33,837 nt of DNA from Bacillota bacterium (GCA_021846285.1 JAJZCB010000038.1:1-33837), one strand, 5' to 3'; counted from the first letter of the stretch, positions 1 through 10,017 are shown. The notes: generated by a model not told the origin, from the letters alone. Translations and numbers: made by a program.

Positions 1-1052
1 ATTTTGGGGCGAGCGGCGAAGTGCTGGGAGAAGTTGTGTTTAACACGGGAATGACCGGCTATCAGGAAATCCTGACCGACCCGTCGTATTATGGACAAAT
101 TGTGACGCTGACGTATCCGCTGGTCGGCAATTATGGCTGCACAGTCGACGATGTTGAGTCGACGAAGCCGCATGTGCGCGGTTTCGTCGTCCGGGAATTC
201 GCGCAGTTTCCCAGCCATTACCGCAGTCAGTTCTCACTCCATGACTATCTGCTGCGCGAACAGATCGTGGCTATTGCCGGCATCGATACCCGCAAACTGA
301 CGAGAATTTTGCGTGTGCATGGCACGATGCGCGGCATGATCACAACATTTGACACGGAGGAGAGCGAGCTGCTTGACCGCGTGCGCGCCTACGAACGTGT
401 GCGCGATCAGGTGAAACAGGTGACTACAAGACAGGCGTACCGCATGCCCGGCGAGGGGTTGCGAGTGGTGTTGCTCGATTTCGGAACAAAAATGGGCATC
501 TTGCGATCACTTCGCGCGCGCGGCTGCGATGTGGTTGTCCTGCCTGCCCATTCCTCCCGAGAGGAGATCCTGTCCTGGCGGCCACAGGGAATCATGATGT
601 CGAATGGCCCCGGGGACCCTGCCGATCTGATGGACATCGTCGACACGGTGCGGTCATTGATCGGCCAGGTGCCAATCTTCGGAGTTTGCATGGGCCATCA
701 GGTGTTATCACTGGCCTGTGGCGCCGTGACGGAGAAACTGGGCTTTGGCCATCGGGGAGTGAATCACCCCGTGAAAGACTTGCGTACCGGCCGCGTCTAC
801 ATGACGTCGCAAAATCATGGTTACGTAGTCCGGGAAGGCTCTCTGACGGGCACCGACCTGGAACTGACACACATCAACCAAAATGACGGAACAGTCGAAG
901 GCGTGAGGCATCGCAGTGCGTCCGCCTATTCCGTGCAGTACCATCCTGAAGCTCGTCCAGGCCCAGATGACAGTGATTATTTGTTTGACGAGTTTCTAAC
1001 GAACGTCAAGCAGTTCTGGAAAGGGGACGACGAACATGCCCAAGCGCACTGA
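1..1052 (+). CDS. carA: Carbamoyl-phosphate synthase small (glutaminase) subunit, 5' partial
   Basis: This glutaminase subunit hydrolyses glutamine and passes ammonia to CarB to make carbamoyl phosphate for pyrimidines and arginine. The frame is open from base 3 ([16 protein letters not shown]), so the start lies upstream and roughly 10-15 residues are missing. The N-terminal CPSase domain holds [14 protein letters not shown] and PLVGNYG. The class I glutamine amidotransferase half shows the nucleophile motif GVCMGHQ, with the Cys codon at 687-689, and a C-terminal [12 protein letters not shown] carrying the catalytic His and Glu. The stop overlaps the carB start by 17 bases, so translation is probably coupled. 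Family assignment is firm; only the N terminus is unseen. Confidence 0.97.
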   Translation, partial: FGASGEVLGEVVFNTGMTGYQEILTDPSYYGQIVTLTYPLVGNYGCTVDDVESTKPHVRGFVVREFAQFPSHYRSQFSLHDYLLREQIVAIAGIDTRKLTRILRVHGTMRGMITTFDTEESELLDRVRAYERVRDQVKQVTTRQAYRMPGEGLRVVLLDFGTKMGILRSLRARGCDVVVLPAHSSREEILSWRPQGIMMSNGPGDPADLMDIVDTVRSLIGQVPIFGVCMGHQVLSLACGAVTEKLGFGHRGVNHPVKDLRTGRVYMTSQNHGYVVREGSLTGTDLELTHINQNDGTVEGVRHRSASAYSVQYHPEARPGPDDSDYLFDEFLTNVKQFWKGDDEHAQAH

Positions 1053-4000
1053 CATTGCGACGATCCTGGTCATCGGTTCGGGCCCCATCGTGATTGGCCA
1101 GGCGGCCGAATTTGACTACGCGGGCACACAGGCGTGTCACGCGCTGCGCGAAGAAGGACTGCGGGTCGTGCTCGTGAATTCCAACCCCGCGACCATCATG
1201 ACGGATCCGGAGACGGCTGATCGCGTGTATGTGGAACCCTTGACCACGGAGTTTCTCGCCCAGATCATTCGTCAGGAACGTCCGGATGGATTGTTGGCCA
1301 CACTGGGTGGCCAAACCGGGTTGAATCTTGCGGTGTCATTGGCGGAAGCCGGAGTGCTGGCGGAGGAGAGCGTTGAACTGCTGGGAACTCCGCTTGCGTC
1401 GATCAAACGGGCCGAAGATCGGGAACTCTTCCGGACTTTGATGGGAGATTTGGGTGAACCGATTCCCGAGAGCGCCATTGTGACATCGATGGAAGAAGCT
1501 CGGGTATTCGCTGATCGCGTCGGTCTCCCTGTGATCATCAGACCAGCCTATACGCTTGGCGGAACGGGCGGCGGCCTCGCTCATACCGATGAAGAGTTTG
1601 TTGCGACCGTCCGGCTTGGCCTGACGCTCTCCCCCATCGGTCAGGTGCTGATTGAACGAAGTATCGCCGGGTTCAAGGAAATCGAGTATGAGGTGATGCG
1701 GGATCGCGCTGACAATTGCATCGTCATTTGCAATATGGAAAATGTCGATCCAGTCGGGATTCACACCGGAGACAGCATCGTCGTCGCACCGAGTCAGACG
1801 CTGACAGACCAGGAATATCAGATGCTCCGCGCCGCCAGTTTGCGGATCATTCGGGCGCTTGGCATCGAAGGCGGATGCAACATTCAGTTTGCTCTGGATC
1901 CCGACAGTTTGCAGTATTATGTGATCGAAGTCAACCCGCGGGTCAGTCGGTCAAGCGCGCTGGCCTCCAAAGCGACTGGATATCCGATTGCCAAAGTAGC
2001 GGCCAAAGTCGCGCTCGGGTACACCCTTGACGAGATCATGAACCCGATCACAGGACAGACATACGCCTGTTTTGAGCCTGCCCTGGACTATGTGGTGACA
2101 AAGATCCCGCGCTGGCCGTTCGACAAATTTGCGAGTGCGGAGCGCCGTCTCGGCACTCAGATGAAAGCGACAGGCGAAGTGATGGCGCTCGGGCGCACAT
2201 GGGAAGAGTCGCTCATGAAGGCCGTACGGTCTCTGGAGATCGGCGTGTCGTCTCTGGAACTGCCGGGGCTGCCTGAGGCCGCTTCCGATGACCTGTGGCA
2301 TAGAGCCGCTCATCCGGACGATGAGCGCCTGTTTGTGCTGTACGAACTGATTCGCCGCGGCGCGCCCATTGACGATATCGCGGCGCGTACTGGTGTAGAC
2401 CGGTTTTTTCTCGCCAAACTGCGCCACATCGAAGAGATCGCGAGCGATCTTCGGGAAGGTCTGACCGATGAACGGCTGTATACGGCCAAACGGGCGGGTT
2501 TTGTGGATGAATACATCGCTGCGCTGACGCGCATGCCGGAGCGCCAGATCACGTTATGGCGTGAGCGTCTGAACCTCTTTCCCGTATACAAAATGGTGGA
2601 TACGTGCGCAGCGGAATTTGCGGCGCAGACACCGTACTACTACTCCACGTATGAAGACGAAGACGAAGTCAAGGATTCGACCGCGCAAAAGGTTGTGGTT
2701 CTCGGATCAGGGCCGATCCGCATCGGTCAGGGCATCGAATTTGACTATTGTTCGGTGCACGCCGCCCTGGCGCTGCGAGCGCACGGGTACGAATCGATTG
2801 TCATCAACAATAATCCTGAAACGGTGTCTACCGATTTCAACATGTCGAGCAGACTCTACTTTGAACCATTGCACATTGAAGACGTGATGCACGTTATCGA
2901 ACGGGAGCAAGCTCAAGGCGTGATTGTTCAGTTTGGCGGTCAAACGGCCATCGATTTGGCTGAACCACTCGCGAAGCGCGGTGTAAAGATTCTGGGCACG
3001 TCGGTGGCGAACATCGATCGCGCCGAGAATCGGGAGAAATTTGACGCGCTTCTGGCGGCGCTCGACATACGGCGGCCTGCAGGAAAGGCGGTAACCGGGT
3101 TGCAGGAGGCGCTTCTGGCTGCGCGGGAATTGCGCTTTCCGGTTCTGGTGCGCCCGTCTTACGTGCTTGGCGGCCGCGCCATGCAGATCGTCTACTCGGA
3201 ACAGGAATTGACGGAGTATATCCGGGAGGCGGTGCAGGTGTCGCGTGAACATCCTGTACTGATCGACCGCTACCTGACTGGCGTCGAGGTGGAGGTGGAC
3301 GCCATCTCTGACGGAGAGACTGTCATCATTCCTGGGATTATGGAGCATGTGGAACGGGCAGGCGTCCACTCCGGCGACTCGATGGCGGTGTATCCGGCCC
3401 AGTCGGTCGGCGGCGACCTCCAGGACAAAATCATTGCCAACACGGTGGCTATCGCGCGCGGGCTGAATGTCCGCGGCCTTCTGAATATCCAGTTCGTCAT
3501 TCATGAAGGACATGTCTACGTGCTTGAAGTCAATCCGCGGTCATCGCGGACTGTTCCCTTTCTCAGCAAGGTGACGGGAGTTCCCATGGTCGACCTGGCC
3601 ATGAAGGCTGTGCTGGGCGAACGGCTGTCCGATCTTGGCTGGCGCACAGGACTGTTGCCTGCGAAGGGCCGGATTGCGGTCAAAGTGCCTGTGTTCTCCT
3701 TCGCCAAATTGCGCGAGGTGGATGTCACACTCGGGCCAGAGATGAAATCTACCGGCGAGGTCATGGGAACGGACGATACGCTTGGCAAGGCGTTGTACAA
3801 AGGCATGCTGGCCGCGGGGTTTCGCTTCCCCAGTCACGGCGCGATCATAGCGACCATCGCGGACAAGGATAAGGAAGAAGCTCTTCCCATTTTGCGCGGT
3901 CTGTCGCAGTTGGGCTACCACCTGTTTGCCACAGACGGCACAGCGCAGTTCCTGGAACGCTATGGGATCAGATCCACAACCGTCAATAAAATATCGCAGG

Positions 4001-4251
4001 GCGGTCCGTCGCTGCTAGACATCATGCGGACCGGGGAAGCGATCATGGTTATCAATACGCTGACCAGAGGCCGCGCGCCTGAACGCGACGGGTTTCGCAT
4101 TCGCCGCGAGGCGGTCGAACATGCGATCCCCTGTCTGACTTCGCTGGACACGGCGCGAGCGGTGTATGAAGTGCTGGGAGCCCTGCGCTTTGCCACAAGG
4201 CCGATCGAACAAAGCAGGGTAAGGGGTGATGGCGCCCATGCCGGACGTTGA
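1036..4251 (+). CDS. carB: Carbamoyl-phosphate synthase large subunit
   Basis: This large subunit makes carbamoyl phosphate from bicarbonate, ammonia and two ATP. At 1071 residues it has the usual full length. Two homologous ATP-grasp halves are visible: the first opens with [21 protein letters not shown] and the second, near residue 550, with [21 protein letters not shown]. Each half carries an EVNPR metal and ATP-binding motif. The last 130 or so residues form the MGS-like allosteric domain ([16 protein letters not shown]). The ATG at 1036 follows AAAGGGGAC at good spacing and overlaps the end of carA. pyrK follows with a short overlap. No damage is seen. Confidence 0.98.
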   Translation: MPKRTDIATILVIGSGPIVIGQAAEFDYAGTQACHALREEGLRVVLVNSNPATIMTDPETADRVYVEPLTTEFLAQIIRQERPDGLLATLGGQTGLNLAVSLAEAGVLAEESVELLGTPLASIKRAEDRELFRTLMGDLGEPIPESAIVTSMEEARVFADRVGLPVIIRPAYTLGGTGGGLAHTDEEFVATVRLGLTLSPIGQVLIERSIAGFKEIEYEVMRDRADNCIVICNMENVDPVGIHTGDSIVVAPSQTLTDQEYQMLRAASLRIIRALGIEGGCNIQFALDPDSLQYYVIEVNPRVSRSSALASKATGYPIAKVAAKVALGYTLDEIMNPITGQTYACFEPALDYVVTKIPRWPFDKFASAERRLGTQMKATGEVMALGRTWEESLMKAVRSLEIGVSSLELPGLPEAASDDLWHRAAHPDDERLFVLYELIRRGAPIDDIAARTGVDRFFLAKLRHIEEIASDLREGLTDERLYTAKRAGFVDEYIAALTRMPERQITLWRERLNLFPVYKMVDTCAAEFAAQTPYYYSTYEDEDEVKDSTAQKVVVLGSGPIRIGQGIEFDYCSVHAALALRAHGYESIVINNNPETVSTDFNMSSRLYFEPLHIEDVMHVIEREQAQGVIVQFGGQTAIDLAEPLAKRGVKILGTSVANIDRAENREKFDALLAALDIRRPAGKAVTGLQEALLAARELRFPVLVRPSYVLGGRAMQIVYSEQELTEYIREAVQVSREHPVLIDRYLTGVEVEVDAISDGETVIIPGIMEHVERAGVHSGDSMAVYPAQSVGGDLQDKIIANTVAIARGLNVRGLLNIQFVIHEGHVYVLEVNPRSSRTVPFLSKVTGVPMVDLAMKAVLGERLSDLGWRTGLLPAKGRIAVKVPVFSFAKLREVDVTLGPEMKSTGEVMGTDDTLGKALYKGMLAAGFRFPSHGAIIATIADKDKEEALPILRGLSQLGYHLFATDGTAQFLERYGIRSTTVNKISQGGPSLLDIMRTGEAIMVINTLTRGRAPERDGFRIRREAVEHAIPCLTSLDTARAVYEVLGALRFATRPIEQSRVRGDGAHAGR

Positions 4252-5017
4252 AGTCTTTGCACACGAGACGCTGGGCAAGGATCTGTACGCTCTGACATTC
4301 GCCTCGCCGATTGATTTGCGCGCGGGCCGCTACCAACCGGGACAGTTTTTGCACATTCGCGTCTCCCAGTCGTTTGATTTCCTGCTGCGGCGTCCGCTGT
4401 CCCTGTGCAACGCTGATGTGGACCACAATCGCCTCACCGTCGTGTATCGGGCTCAAGGTGCGGGAACAAGGCGTCTGACGGCGTGCAAACCGGGCGACTG
4501 GATCGATGTGCTCGGTCCACTCGGCCAGGGGTTTCCGATTCGCGCACAGGACCACCGGACACTGTTGATTGGCGGTGGAGTCGGAGTCCCGCCTCTGCTT
4601 GAACTCGCCAAACAGTTGCGGGCTTCCGGAAAATCAGTGCAGACCATCGTAGGGTTTCAAACCGCAGGGCAGTTGATGCTCGTTGAAGAACTGGCGATGT
4701 ACGGCGAGGTGACGGTCATGACGGATGACGGATCCGCCGGAACGCGCGGTCTGGTTACGACGGCGCTCACTGCTGAACTGTGTTCGCTGGCGGACAGGTA
4801 TTATGCGTGTGGACCGAGCGCCATGTTAAAGGCGGTGCAGCAAACCATGCGGGTCAGGGGCGTACCGGGGTACCTGTCACTGGAGGAGCGCATGGGCTGC
4901 GGCATTGGGATTTGTGTGGGCTGCGTTCACGCTGTCTATCGCGACGGACAGTTGACAAACGCCAAGACGTGCCGGGAAGGCCCCGTCTTTGATGAGCAGG
5001 AGGTGGTGTTTGCGTGA
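4238..5017 (+). CDS. pyrK: Dihydroorotate dehydrogenase B, electron-transfer subunit
   Basis: PyrK carries FAD and a [2Fe-2S] cluster and passes electrons from the PyrD flavin to NAD+ in the heterotetrameric type 1B dihydroorotate dehydrogenase. It has 259 residues from the chosen ATG. The FAD-binding region [11 protein letters not shown]...RRPLSL comes first, then an NAD-binding loop [19 protein letters not shown]. Near the C terminus, cysteines in [11 protein letters not shown] plus the later KTCREGP Cys fit the cluster ligands. I chose the ATG at 4238 because AAGGGGTGAT (4221-4230) sits seven bases upstream; GTG 4226 and ATG 4229 overlap that site. The start overlaps the carB end and the stop overlaps pyrD by GTGA, consistent with one operon. 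Confidence 0.95.
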   Translation: MPDVEVFAHETLGKDLYALTFASPIDLRAGRYQPGQFLHIRVSQSFDFLLRRPLSLCNADVDHNRLTVVYRAQGAGTRRLTACKPGDWIDVLGPLGQGFPIRAQDHRTLLIGGGVGVPPLLELAKQLRASGKSVQTIVGFQTAGQLMLVEELAMYGEVTVMTDDGSAGTRGLVTTALTAELCSLADRYYACGPSAMLKAVQQTMRVRGVPGYLSLEERMGCGIGICVGCVHAVYRDGQLTNAKTCREGPVFDEQEVVFA

Positions 5018-5958
5018 ATGATCCACGTATGGACGTCGACCTCGCTGTCAACCTGCTGTCCCTGCACTTGAAAAATCCTGTCATGCCTGCGTCGGGATGT
5101 TTCTCCTTCGGCAAGGAGATCGCGTCCTTCTATGATTTAGGCGTGCTTGGCGCCGTCGTCGTAAAGGCGACCACACTGGATGAACGCCTCGGAAATCCCA
5201 CGCCGCGCGTGGCGGAGACGGCCGCAGGCATGCTGAACTCGATCGGCTTGCAGAATCCTGGCGTAAAGCGTGTCATGCAAGAAGAACTCCCCAATTTGCG
5301 TCAGTATCAGTCACTTCCCGTGATTGTCAATGTGGCCGGCACAGCGATCGATGATTACGTCGATGTGACCAGAGAGCTATCGTCCAGTCCGGATGTGAGC
5401 GCCATCGAACTCAATATCTCCTGTCCAAACGTCAAGTGCGGCGGGATCCAGTTTGGCAGTGATCCGCAGATGGCGGCATCCATGGTCCGCGCGATCAAAA
5501 CTGTCGCAACGCACCCGGTTATCGTGAAACTGTCGCCCAATGTCACGGACATCGTCGAGATGGCCGTTGCGTGTGAAGAGGCGGGTGCGGACGGCCTGTC
5601 CCTGATCAATACGGTCATAGGCATGGCGATTGATCTTGAGCGCCGTCGACCGTTGCTCGGAAGCGGCGCCGGAGGCCTGTCGGGACCTGCCATAAAGCCG
5701 ATTGCCATTCGCATGGTGTATGAGGTATTTCGACATGTGAGCATTCCTGTCATAGGCATCGGCGGAATTATGACGGGTGCGGACGTGATCGAATTTCTGA
5801 TGGCGGGGGCCACCGCTGTGCAAGTGGGAACCGCCAATTTTGTCGATCCGCTGGCCTGTCCGCGGATCATCGACGAGACCCGGGAGTGGTGTGTCCAGCA
5901 CGGCGTTCGATCCATCCGCGAGATCATTGGGGCGGCATCGCGTCCCAATGAGCGGTGA
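5014..5958 (+). CDS. pyrD: Dihydroorotate dehydrogenase B, catalytic subunit
   Basis: This FMN enzyme oxidises dihydroorotate to orotate; in type 1B it works with PyrK and NAD+. It is a TIM-barrel protein of 314 residues, normal for the family. The active-site segment [13 protein letters not shown] contains the catalytic Cys (residue 137), which marks class 1 rather than the Ser of class 2. FMN phosphate binding is suggested by the C-terminal [29 protein letters not shown] region. The GTG start overlaps the pyrK stop (GTGA) and is preceded by AGGAGGTGG at good spacing. pyrF begins 25 bases downstream. Confidence 0.97.
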   Translation: MNDPRMDVDLAVNLLSLHLKNPVMPASGCFSFGKEIASFYDLGVLGAVVVKATTLDERLGNPTPRVAETAAGMLNSIGLQNPGVKRVMQEELPNLRQYQSLPVIVNVAGTAIDDYVDVTRELSSSPDVSAIELNISCPNVKCGGIQFGSDPQMAASMVRAIKTVATHPVIVKLSPNVTDIVEMAVACEEAGADGLSLINTVIGMAIDLERRRPLLGSGAGGLSGPAIKPIAIRMVYEVFRHVSIPVIGIGGIMTGADVIEFLMAGATAVQVGTANFVDPLACPRIIDETREWCVQHGVRSIREIIGAASRPNER

Positions 5959-5983
5959 ACCTTGTCGCAGGGAGGAAAATGAG

Positions 5984-6724
5984 ATGCGCAACGACCATGA
6001 ACAGCGCGCCGTACCACCTGTCTACGTGGCGCTGGACTTTCCCACGGCGCGACAGGCCCGCGAACTGGTGACGAGGCTTGGCGACCAGGGAACTCACTAT
6101 AAGGTGGGATTGCAGCTGTTTCTCGAGGCTGGTCGATCATTTGTTGAGGAACTGACGAACAGCGGGAAAAACGTGTTTCTCGATCTGAAGTTGCACGACA
6201 TTCCCAACACAGTCTATGGCGCGACCATGGCGGCGGCAGGGATGGGAGCGCGCCTGCTGACGGTGCACGCGCAGGGCGCAGGACCCATGATCCAGGCGGC
6301 TGTGGAGGCGACGTCGACGCATGGTGGTGGCATGGCTATCCTCGCGGTCACCATGCTGACGAGTTTGTCCGACGCAGATGTCCGTTCGCTAGGTTATGAC
6401 GAGAGACCTTTGAGTGAGCGTGTCGCTCTTTTGGCCTCTCTCGCAGCGCAGGCAGGGGCGCATGGCGTCGTGTGCAGCGCGTTTGAAATCGCCGACGTCC
6501 GAGCCGCTGCGGATCTGTTGACCCTCGTGCCTGGGATCAGGCCGGCGGGTATCGCGGCAGAGGACCAGGCGCGTGTTGCCACACCGGCCGACGCCGTAAG
6601 AATGGGAGCCGACTATCTTGTGGTAGGCAGACCGATCTCCAGGGCGGCTGATCCCGCCCAGGCGCTGGCAAACGTCCTGCGCGAAGCAAGCAGAGCGGCT
6701 GACGCCGTACAGGAGAAGCGGTGA
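5984..6724 (+). CDS. pyrF: Orotidine 5'-phosphate decarboxylase
   Basis: PyrF decarboxylates OMP to UMP, the last step of the pathway. The 246-residue TIM barrel shows VYVALDFPTARQA at the N terminus, the catalytic signature FLDLKLHDIPNTV (Lys/Asp pairs, about residues 65-76), and the phosphate-binding end LVVGRPISRAADP. The ATG at 5984 is chosen because GGAGG at 5971-5975 lies eight bases upstream; longer in-frame starts would run into pyrD. The expected next gene, pyrE, is not intact; a short decayed frame starts on the pyrF stop codon. Confidence 0.97.
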   Translation: MRNDHEQRAVPPVYVALDFPTARQARELVTRLGDQGTHYKVGLQLFLEAGRSFVEELTNSGKNVFLDLKLHDIPNTVYGATMAAAGMGARLLTVHAQGAGPMIQAAVEATSTHGGGMAILAVTMLTSLSDADVRSLGYDERPLSERVALLASLAAQAGAHGVVCSAFEIADVRAAADLLTLVPGIRPAGIAAEDQARVATPADAVRMGADYLVVGRPISRAADPAQALANVLREASRAADAVQEKR

Positions 6725-6926
6725 CAGACGTGACGCGAGAAAAAGTCGCGCGAGAAAAAGTCGCTGGCGCGTCGCCCGCCGTCGAAGTGGCGACGCTCTG
6801 CCTCGATGGTCCGTGTGTATGGATGTCGGGAGTCTTGCAATGCGCTTGCTGTTTTGGAATTCTCACAGACTCTTGTCGACCCTGATGGACTTTGATAAAC
6901 TGACTGTGATAGACTTCCATGCCTGA
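6721..6926 (+). pseudogene. Decayed frame at the pyrE position, possible pyrE 5' remnant
   Basis: A frame opens with GTG overlapping the pyrF stop (GTGA), as operon genes do here, and ends after 54 codons at 6883-6885. It includes VATLCLDGPCVWMSGV, which resembles the start of orotate phosphoribosyltransferases (a GAV...PFxWxSG pattern). In another frame the same stretch continues as FWNSHRLLSTLMDFDKL to a stop at 6924-6926, weakly like YCDNRxLLS. No catalytic domain or PRPP loop follows. Position and pattern suggest a truncated, frame-broken pyrE. The match is by eye only, and chance resemblance is possible. Confidence 0.35.
6734..6763 (+). repeat. Perfect 15-bp tandem duplication
   Basis: CGCGAGAAAAAGTCG occurs twice head to tail. 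In the frame that starts on the pyrF stop it adds five codons (REKVA twice) without shifting the frame. It looks like a local slippage duplication in the decayed region after pyrF. Confidence 0.9.
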
Positions 6927-6960
6927 GTTTTGCGAAGCAAAATCTCACTTGCGCAGTACC

Positions 6961-7084
6961 ATCAGCAGGATGAAAAACCCGCTTGGCCGGGATCGTATGC
7001 TGTGCCGAGGCGAGTTCGGCGCAGCCGTGTTTGAGAAGCGGCGCAGCATACGATCCCAGCGGGCAGAGACGATCGATTTTCAGG
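6961..7084 (+). repeat. Structured intergenic repeat, copy 1
   Basis: First of three related elements, all in the same orientation. It opens with CAGCAGGATGAAAAACCCGC. The left arm GGGATCGTATGCTGTGCC (6989-7006) pairs with GGCGCAGCATACGATCCC (7040-7057) with one G-U pair. The 33-nt loop contains CGAGTTCGGCGCAGCCGTG. An outer CCCGCT/AGCGGG pair can extend the stem. About 14 nt after the stem a short T run appears. It lies between the end of the pyrimidine genes and the MFS gene. It could be a structured RNA, a REP-like mobile palindrome or an mRNA processing site; the sequence does not decide. Confidence 0.85.
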
Positions 7085-7169
7085 GATAGTCTCTCGTAAT
7101 GGCCATGTATCGCCGGAGGATCTGCCGATTCTTGAGAACTTTCGCCCAGACCCTCATAGGAGATTATAA

Positions 7170-8426
7170 ATGTCCGCCTATTCTGATGTTGAAATCCAGT
7201 TAAACGAACGTGTGAGTATCACCAATGGCAGTTTTGCGATTATCGGGATCAACATCGTCAGTAACTTTGCCCCGCTCTTTGTCCTGTCGGCGCTTCACGC
7301 TACTGCCCAGGACATGGCGCTGTTAAATGCGCTGCCTTCTCTGATGGCCATTATTTCCATGTGGGTTGGAGCCATCCTCGTGGCTAAAACGGCGAGCAAA
7401 AAATGGTTCTGCATACGCTCCACCGCAGTGGGACGTATGTTTTACGGATTGCTGGCTGTCACTCCGTTTTTCATCCATGGACCGTCGCTCGCCCTCGTCA
7501 TCGTCATCCTGATTGCGCTGATGAACGTTCCCGCTTCCTTTAGCGCCCTGTCCTGGACATCGCTCATCGGCGATCTTATACCCGCCGAGCGGCGAGCTGC
7601 GTTTTTCGGAAAGCGCAACCGCGTTGTGACGTTCATCGGAATGCTTGCCACACTCATCCCTGGACTCATTTTGCAACGCTTCCCGGCCGCCGACATCCCT
7701 CCCTACGCGGCTCTTTTCAGTGTCTCCATGCTGTTTTCCGTACTGGAAGTGTACTATCTGGTTCGCCATCGCGAGCACACCGATCGGCGACCGGATCAGA
7801 CCGCTCCAGCCCTCTATCATCCCAGGCTCTTTGTGTCATACCTGAAACGGCGTCCTTATATGCGCTTTTTGTTGGGTTCGATCGTGTTTAATCTGGGCTG
7901 GCAAATGGCCTGGCCGCTATTCAACATCTATCAGATCCAGTACGCGGGCGCCACGGCCCTCTGGATCAGCGCGTTTACGGTCGCCAATCAGCTGTCGCAA
8001 GTACTGACTTTTCATTTTTGGAGCCGCTTCTCGGAGCGTTTTGGCAACACCATGATGCTGGCGATTGCGTGCGCCGGGATGGCGATAGCGCCCGTCTTGA
8101 CCATTCTCAGCCGCAGCCTCTACTACTTGACCGCTCTCAATCTTGTCACCGGCGCATTCCTGGGTGGCATCGGTCTCCTCCTGTTCAATCATCTTCTGGA
8201 AGTTGCGCCGGAATCTGAACGCACATCATACATTGCCCATTATAATATCGTGATCGGTCTTGTCGGTTTCGTCGCCCCGGAGCTTGGAGTCCTGTGTTTG
8301 CACTGGCTGCGCATGGATGGCGGCATGATCATGTCAGCGGTTGTGCGGCTGGGCGGCACCGTCGTGTTTTTCTGGACGGCTCGACAGGCGCTTCGCGCCG
8401 TAAGAAAAAACGCTCTGACTATGTGA
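7170..8426 (+). CDS. Major facilitator superfamily transporter
   Basis: This is a predicted secondary transporter of 418 residues with about twelve hydrophobic segments spread along its length and a central loop near residues 200-225 (RHREHTDRRPDQTAP) separating two six-helix halves. The ATG at 7170 follows AGGAG at good spacing. The cytoplasmic-loop segment GDLIPAERRAAFFGKRNR between helices resembles the charged loops of drug- and sugar-type MFS proteins. No substrate can be named. It is preceded by hairpin repeat copy 1 and followed by accessory DNA. It is probably a single-gene unit; no clear terminator was seen after it. Confidence 0.85.
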   Translation: MSAYSDVEIQLNERVSITNGSFAIIGINIVSNFAPLFVLSALHATAQDMALLNALPSLMAIISMWVGAILVAKTASKKWFCIRSTAVGRMFYGLLAVTPFFIHGPSLALVIVILIALMNVPASFSALSWTSLIGDLIPAERRAAFFGKRNRVVTFIGMLATLIPGLILQRFPAADIPPYAALFSVSMLFSVLEVYYLVRHREHTDRRPDQTAPALYHPRLFVSYLKRRPYMRFLLGSIVFNLGWQMAWPLFNIYQIQYAGATALWISAFTVANQLSQVLTFHFWSRFSERFGNTMMLAIACAGMAIAPVLTILSRSLYYLTALNLVTGAFLGGIGLLLFNHLLEVAPESERTSYIAHYNIVIGLVGFVAPELGVLCLHWLRMDGGMIMSAVVRLGGTVVFFWTARQALRAVRKNALTM

Positions 8427-8573
8427 GTTCTGACAAGTGGCAGGCAATCTACGGCACAAGTTTGTGTTGTATGGTTGTACACAGATTCTATCAAGGAAAA
8501 CAAAAGAACGCTTAACGTCTTTCGGAAGTCGGGGGCGTCTCCTAAAGTTTGTGACTTTGGTCTGCGATTTGCA

Positions 8574-9137
8574 CTGCTCTTGCGGTAGATAGACGTATCC
8601 AACGCGGGTGAGCATTGCCCGGATCTCAGCCAGCAGTGCGGCGCCACGAGTCTGGATGCGCGGAACGTTCTCGAGGAGGATAAGCGCAGGCAGGTCGTCT
8701 TCGAACGCCTCGATCGTCAGTCGCAGTCCACGCACGGCGAGCCGATTGAGCGCTTGATACTTGTCTCCAGCGGCGCATTGCTGGGGTAGTAATCCCGAAA
8801 ATCCTTTGCAGGGTGCGCTCAAAAAGACCACATCCGGCGTTTGACCTTCCATCGCCCGCCAGATGTCGTACGACGTGGCTTCCGTCCAGCCTGCGGGCGG
8901 CTCGTGGCCACGGAATGCAACGTAATCCTCACGCGCGAACAGATCCATCTCCATGGGCGGCGCACTCGTGATACGACGAAAGTCCTCACATGCTTGCGCG
9001 TCCACGTCGATCCCGCAGAGCGTCTCGAATCGACCCATCCGACCACCGGATTCCTTGCGTGCCTGTTGATATCCCAGCGCACCCCCGCCGATACCGCTAA
9101 ACAGGTGCAGGGCTTTATAGATGCGGTCCGTGTCCAA
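8574..9137 (-). pseudogene. C5-cytosine DNA methyltransferase, truncated
   Basis: The first 188 codons match the catalytic half of a C5-cytosine methyltransferase: the SAM-binding motif LHLFSGIGGGALGYQQA (motif I), APCKGFSGL with the catalytic Cys (motif IV), and LLENVPRI (motif VI). After TRVGYVYLPQEQ the family's remaining motifs, target-recognition domain and motifs IX-X are absent; unrelated sequence runs to a stop at 8334, inside the MFS gene. The TTG start at 9137 has no clear ribosome binding site. The frame can be traced upstream to about 9240 with one TGA, so the 5' end may be damaged too. It is very likely inactive. 8427-8573 holds nothing else recognisable. Confidence 0.8.
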
Positions 9138-9292
9138 GGTGTTCGCCGCCCGTGTCTGTCTCTTAAGACCAGCGTAACGGATCGGAACGAGGCAAAACGA
9201 TCATTTTACCGTCAAATTCGGTCGTGGGAACAACATCTCCGTTGTCACCGCCAGAACGCTCACAAGGGTCGTTCCGGCTGCCTGACGACGTG

Positions 9293-9538
9293 TCACGAGA
9301 CGCACTCCTCCACTTGCCTAGTCTGTTCCAGCAGCGTCATGACTTTGTCAAACTGCTCGACCGGCACGCTGATCCCTTTGCCTGGCAGCCACTGCCCGTC
9401 GTTGCTGCGGTTTTGATACCAGGTGCGGATGTCGACGTACTGCTTGTCCTTCAGTCTCGTCCGCGACACGACGATTTTGTTGCGCTCGTCGCGCTCCACT
9501 TCGCCGACGACCGTCTGCTCATCCCAAAATTCGCTCAT
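9293..9538 (-). CDS. PC4/YdbC-like ssDNA-binding protein, copy 1
   Basis: This 81-residue protein has the layout of the bacterial transcriptional coactivator p15 (PC4)/YdbC family: a strand-rich core with ERDERNKIVVSRTRLKDKQYVDIRTWYQ, then GQWLPGKGISVPVEQFDKVMTLLEQ, where the last part forms the family's C-terminal helix. YdbC-type proteins bind single-stranded DNA as dimers; the cellular role is usually unknown. The ATG at 9538 is preferred over one eight codons upstream because GGGGGTG precedes it at about six bases. A near-identical paralogue lies at 16203-16448; only the last residues (TLLEQTRQVEECVS) differ much. Confidence 0.75.
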   Translation of the reverse strand: MSEFWDEQTVVGEVERDERNKIVVSRTRLKDKQYVDIRTWYQNRSNDGQWLPGKGISVPVEQFDKVMTLLEQTRQVEECVS

Positions 9539-9588
9539 GGGATTCACCCCCTTCAAGTCCATGGTAAAGGATTGCGCTTGGGTGAAAC

Positions 9589-9605
9589 GGTCAATTTTAG
9601 GTCAA
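9589..9605 (-). promoter_or_regulatory. TTGACC direct repeat upstream of PC4-like gene copy 1
   Basis: On the minus strand two TTGACC hexamers are separated by five bases (TTGACCTAAAATTGACC) about 50 bases before the PC4-like start. The same arrangement is kept in copy 2. Either hexamer could be a -35 box, although no good -10 follows at 17 bases. The 11-bp spacing, one helical turn, would also suit an operator. Confidence 0.35.
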
Positions 9606-9958
9606 TTTCGCTTGTGTCGAGCGAGTCGGATGCTGCTGCTTCCATCTGTCCTGCGGGCTTCTCCGTGGTCGATGTGTCGCGAAACTTTGATGCAGGTGAC
9701 GCAGGCAGTCTGTCCATACGCAAATTGAGATGCGTCCGTACACATGGAGAGGGGGTGACAAGAAGGAGGCCAGATATTTACGCTTAACTTTTGGAAGGGA
9801 GCGGTGATTATCAGGTCAGCACAAAATAATGTGCGACATGTGTTGTTCGCGGTTGTGTAGATCGGATCTTGTCGAGGAGGTGCGAAGTGATCTTAATCGA
9901 CTGACCATCTGCGCACATCCGAAGCGATGGACTGCAAAGTGAATATCCGAACAGAAAT

Positions 9959-9978
9959 ACGGACATTAGTTTGTCCGT
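9959..9978 (+). promoter_or_regulatory. Small inverted repeat upstream of the 10018 gene
   Basis: ACGGACA (9959-9965) and TGTCCGT (9972-9978) form a perfect 7-bp inverted repeat with a six-base loop, 39 bases before the ATG. It could be an operator or a 5' mRNA hairpin. Nothing comparable was seen in module copy 2. Confidence 0.35.
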
Positions 9979-10017
9979 GTCATAGAATCAAAACTGAAAA
10001 GGAGTGAAGTTGTCGTC

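Larger units (their letters stand above)
9281..9812. repeat. Long direct repeat, copy 1
   Basis: This roughly 530-bp stretch is repeated at 16191-16720 with a constant offset of 6910 bases over most of its length. 9351-9590 appears identical by eye between copies; the flanks carry scattered substitutions, and the match fades after about 9812. It contains the PC4-like gene, its upstream region and part of the leader of the divergent plus-strand gene. From 9813 to 10017 I see only a small inverted repeat and the ribosome binding site of the next gene. Confidence 0.92.

Noticed and set aside
2707-3513. 268-codon open frame opposite carB
   Set aside because: Antisense shadow of a conserved, GC-rich gene; His/Arg-rich composition and no motif.
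7040-7084. Hairpin repeat copy 1 as an ordinary Rho-independent terminator
   Set aside because: The T run is 14 or more bases from the stem and the loop is long and conserved; copy 3 sits in an operon just before def.
9281-9812. The long direct repeat as an insertion sequence
   Set aside because: It encodes only a PC4-like protein; no transposase, terminal inverted repeats or target duplications were seen.
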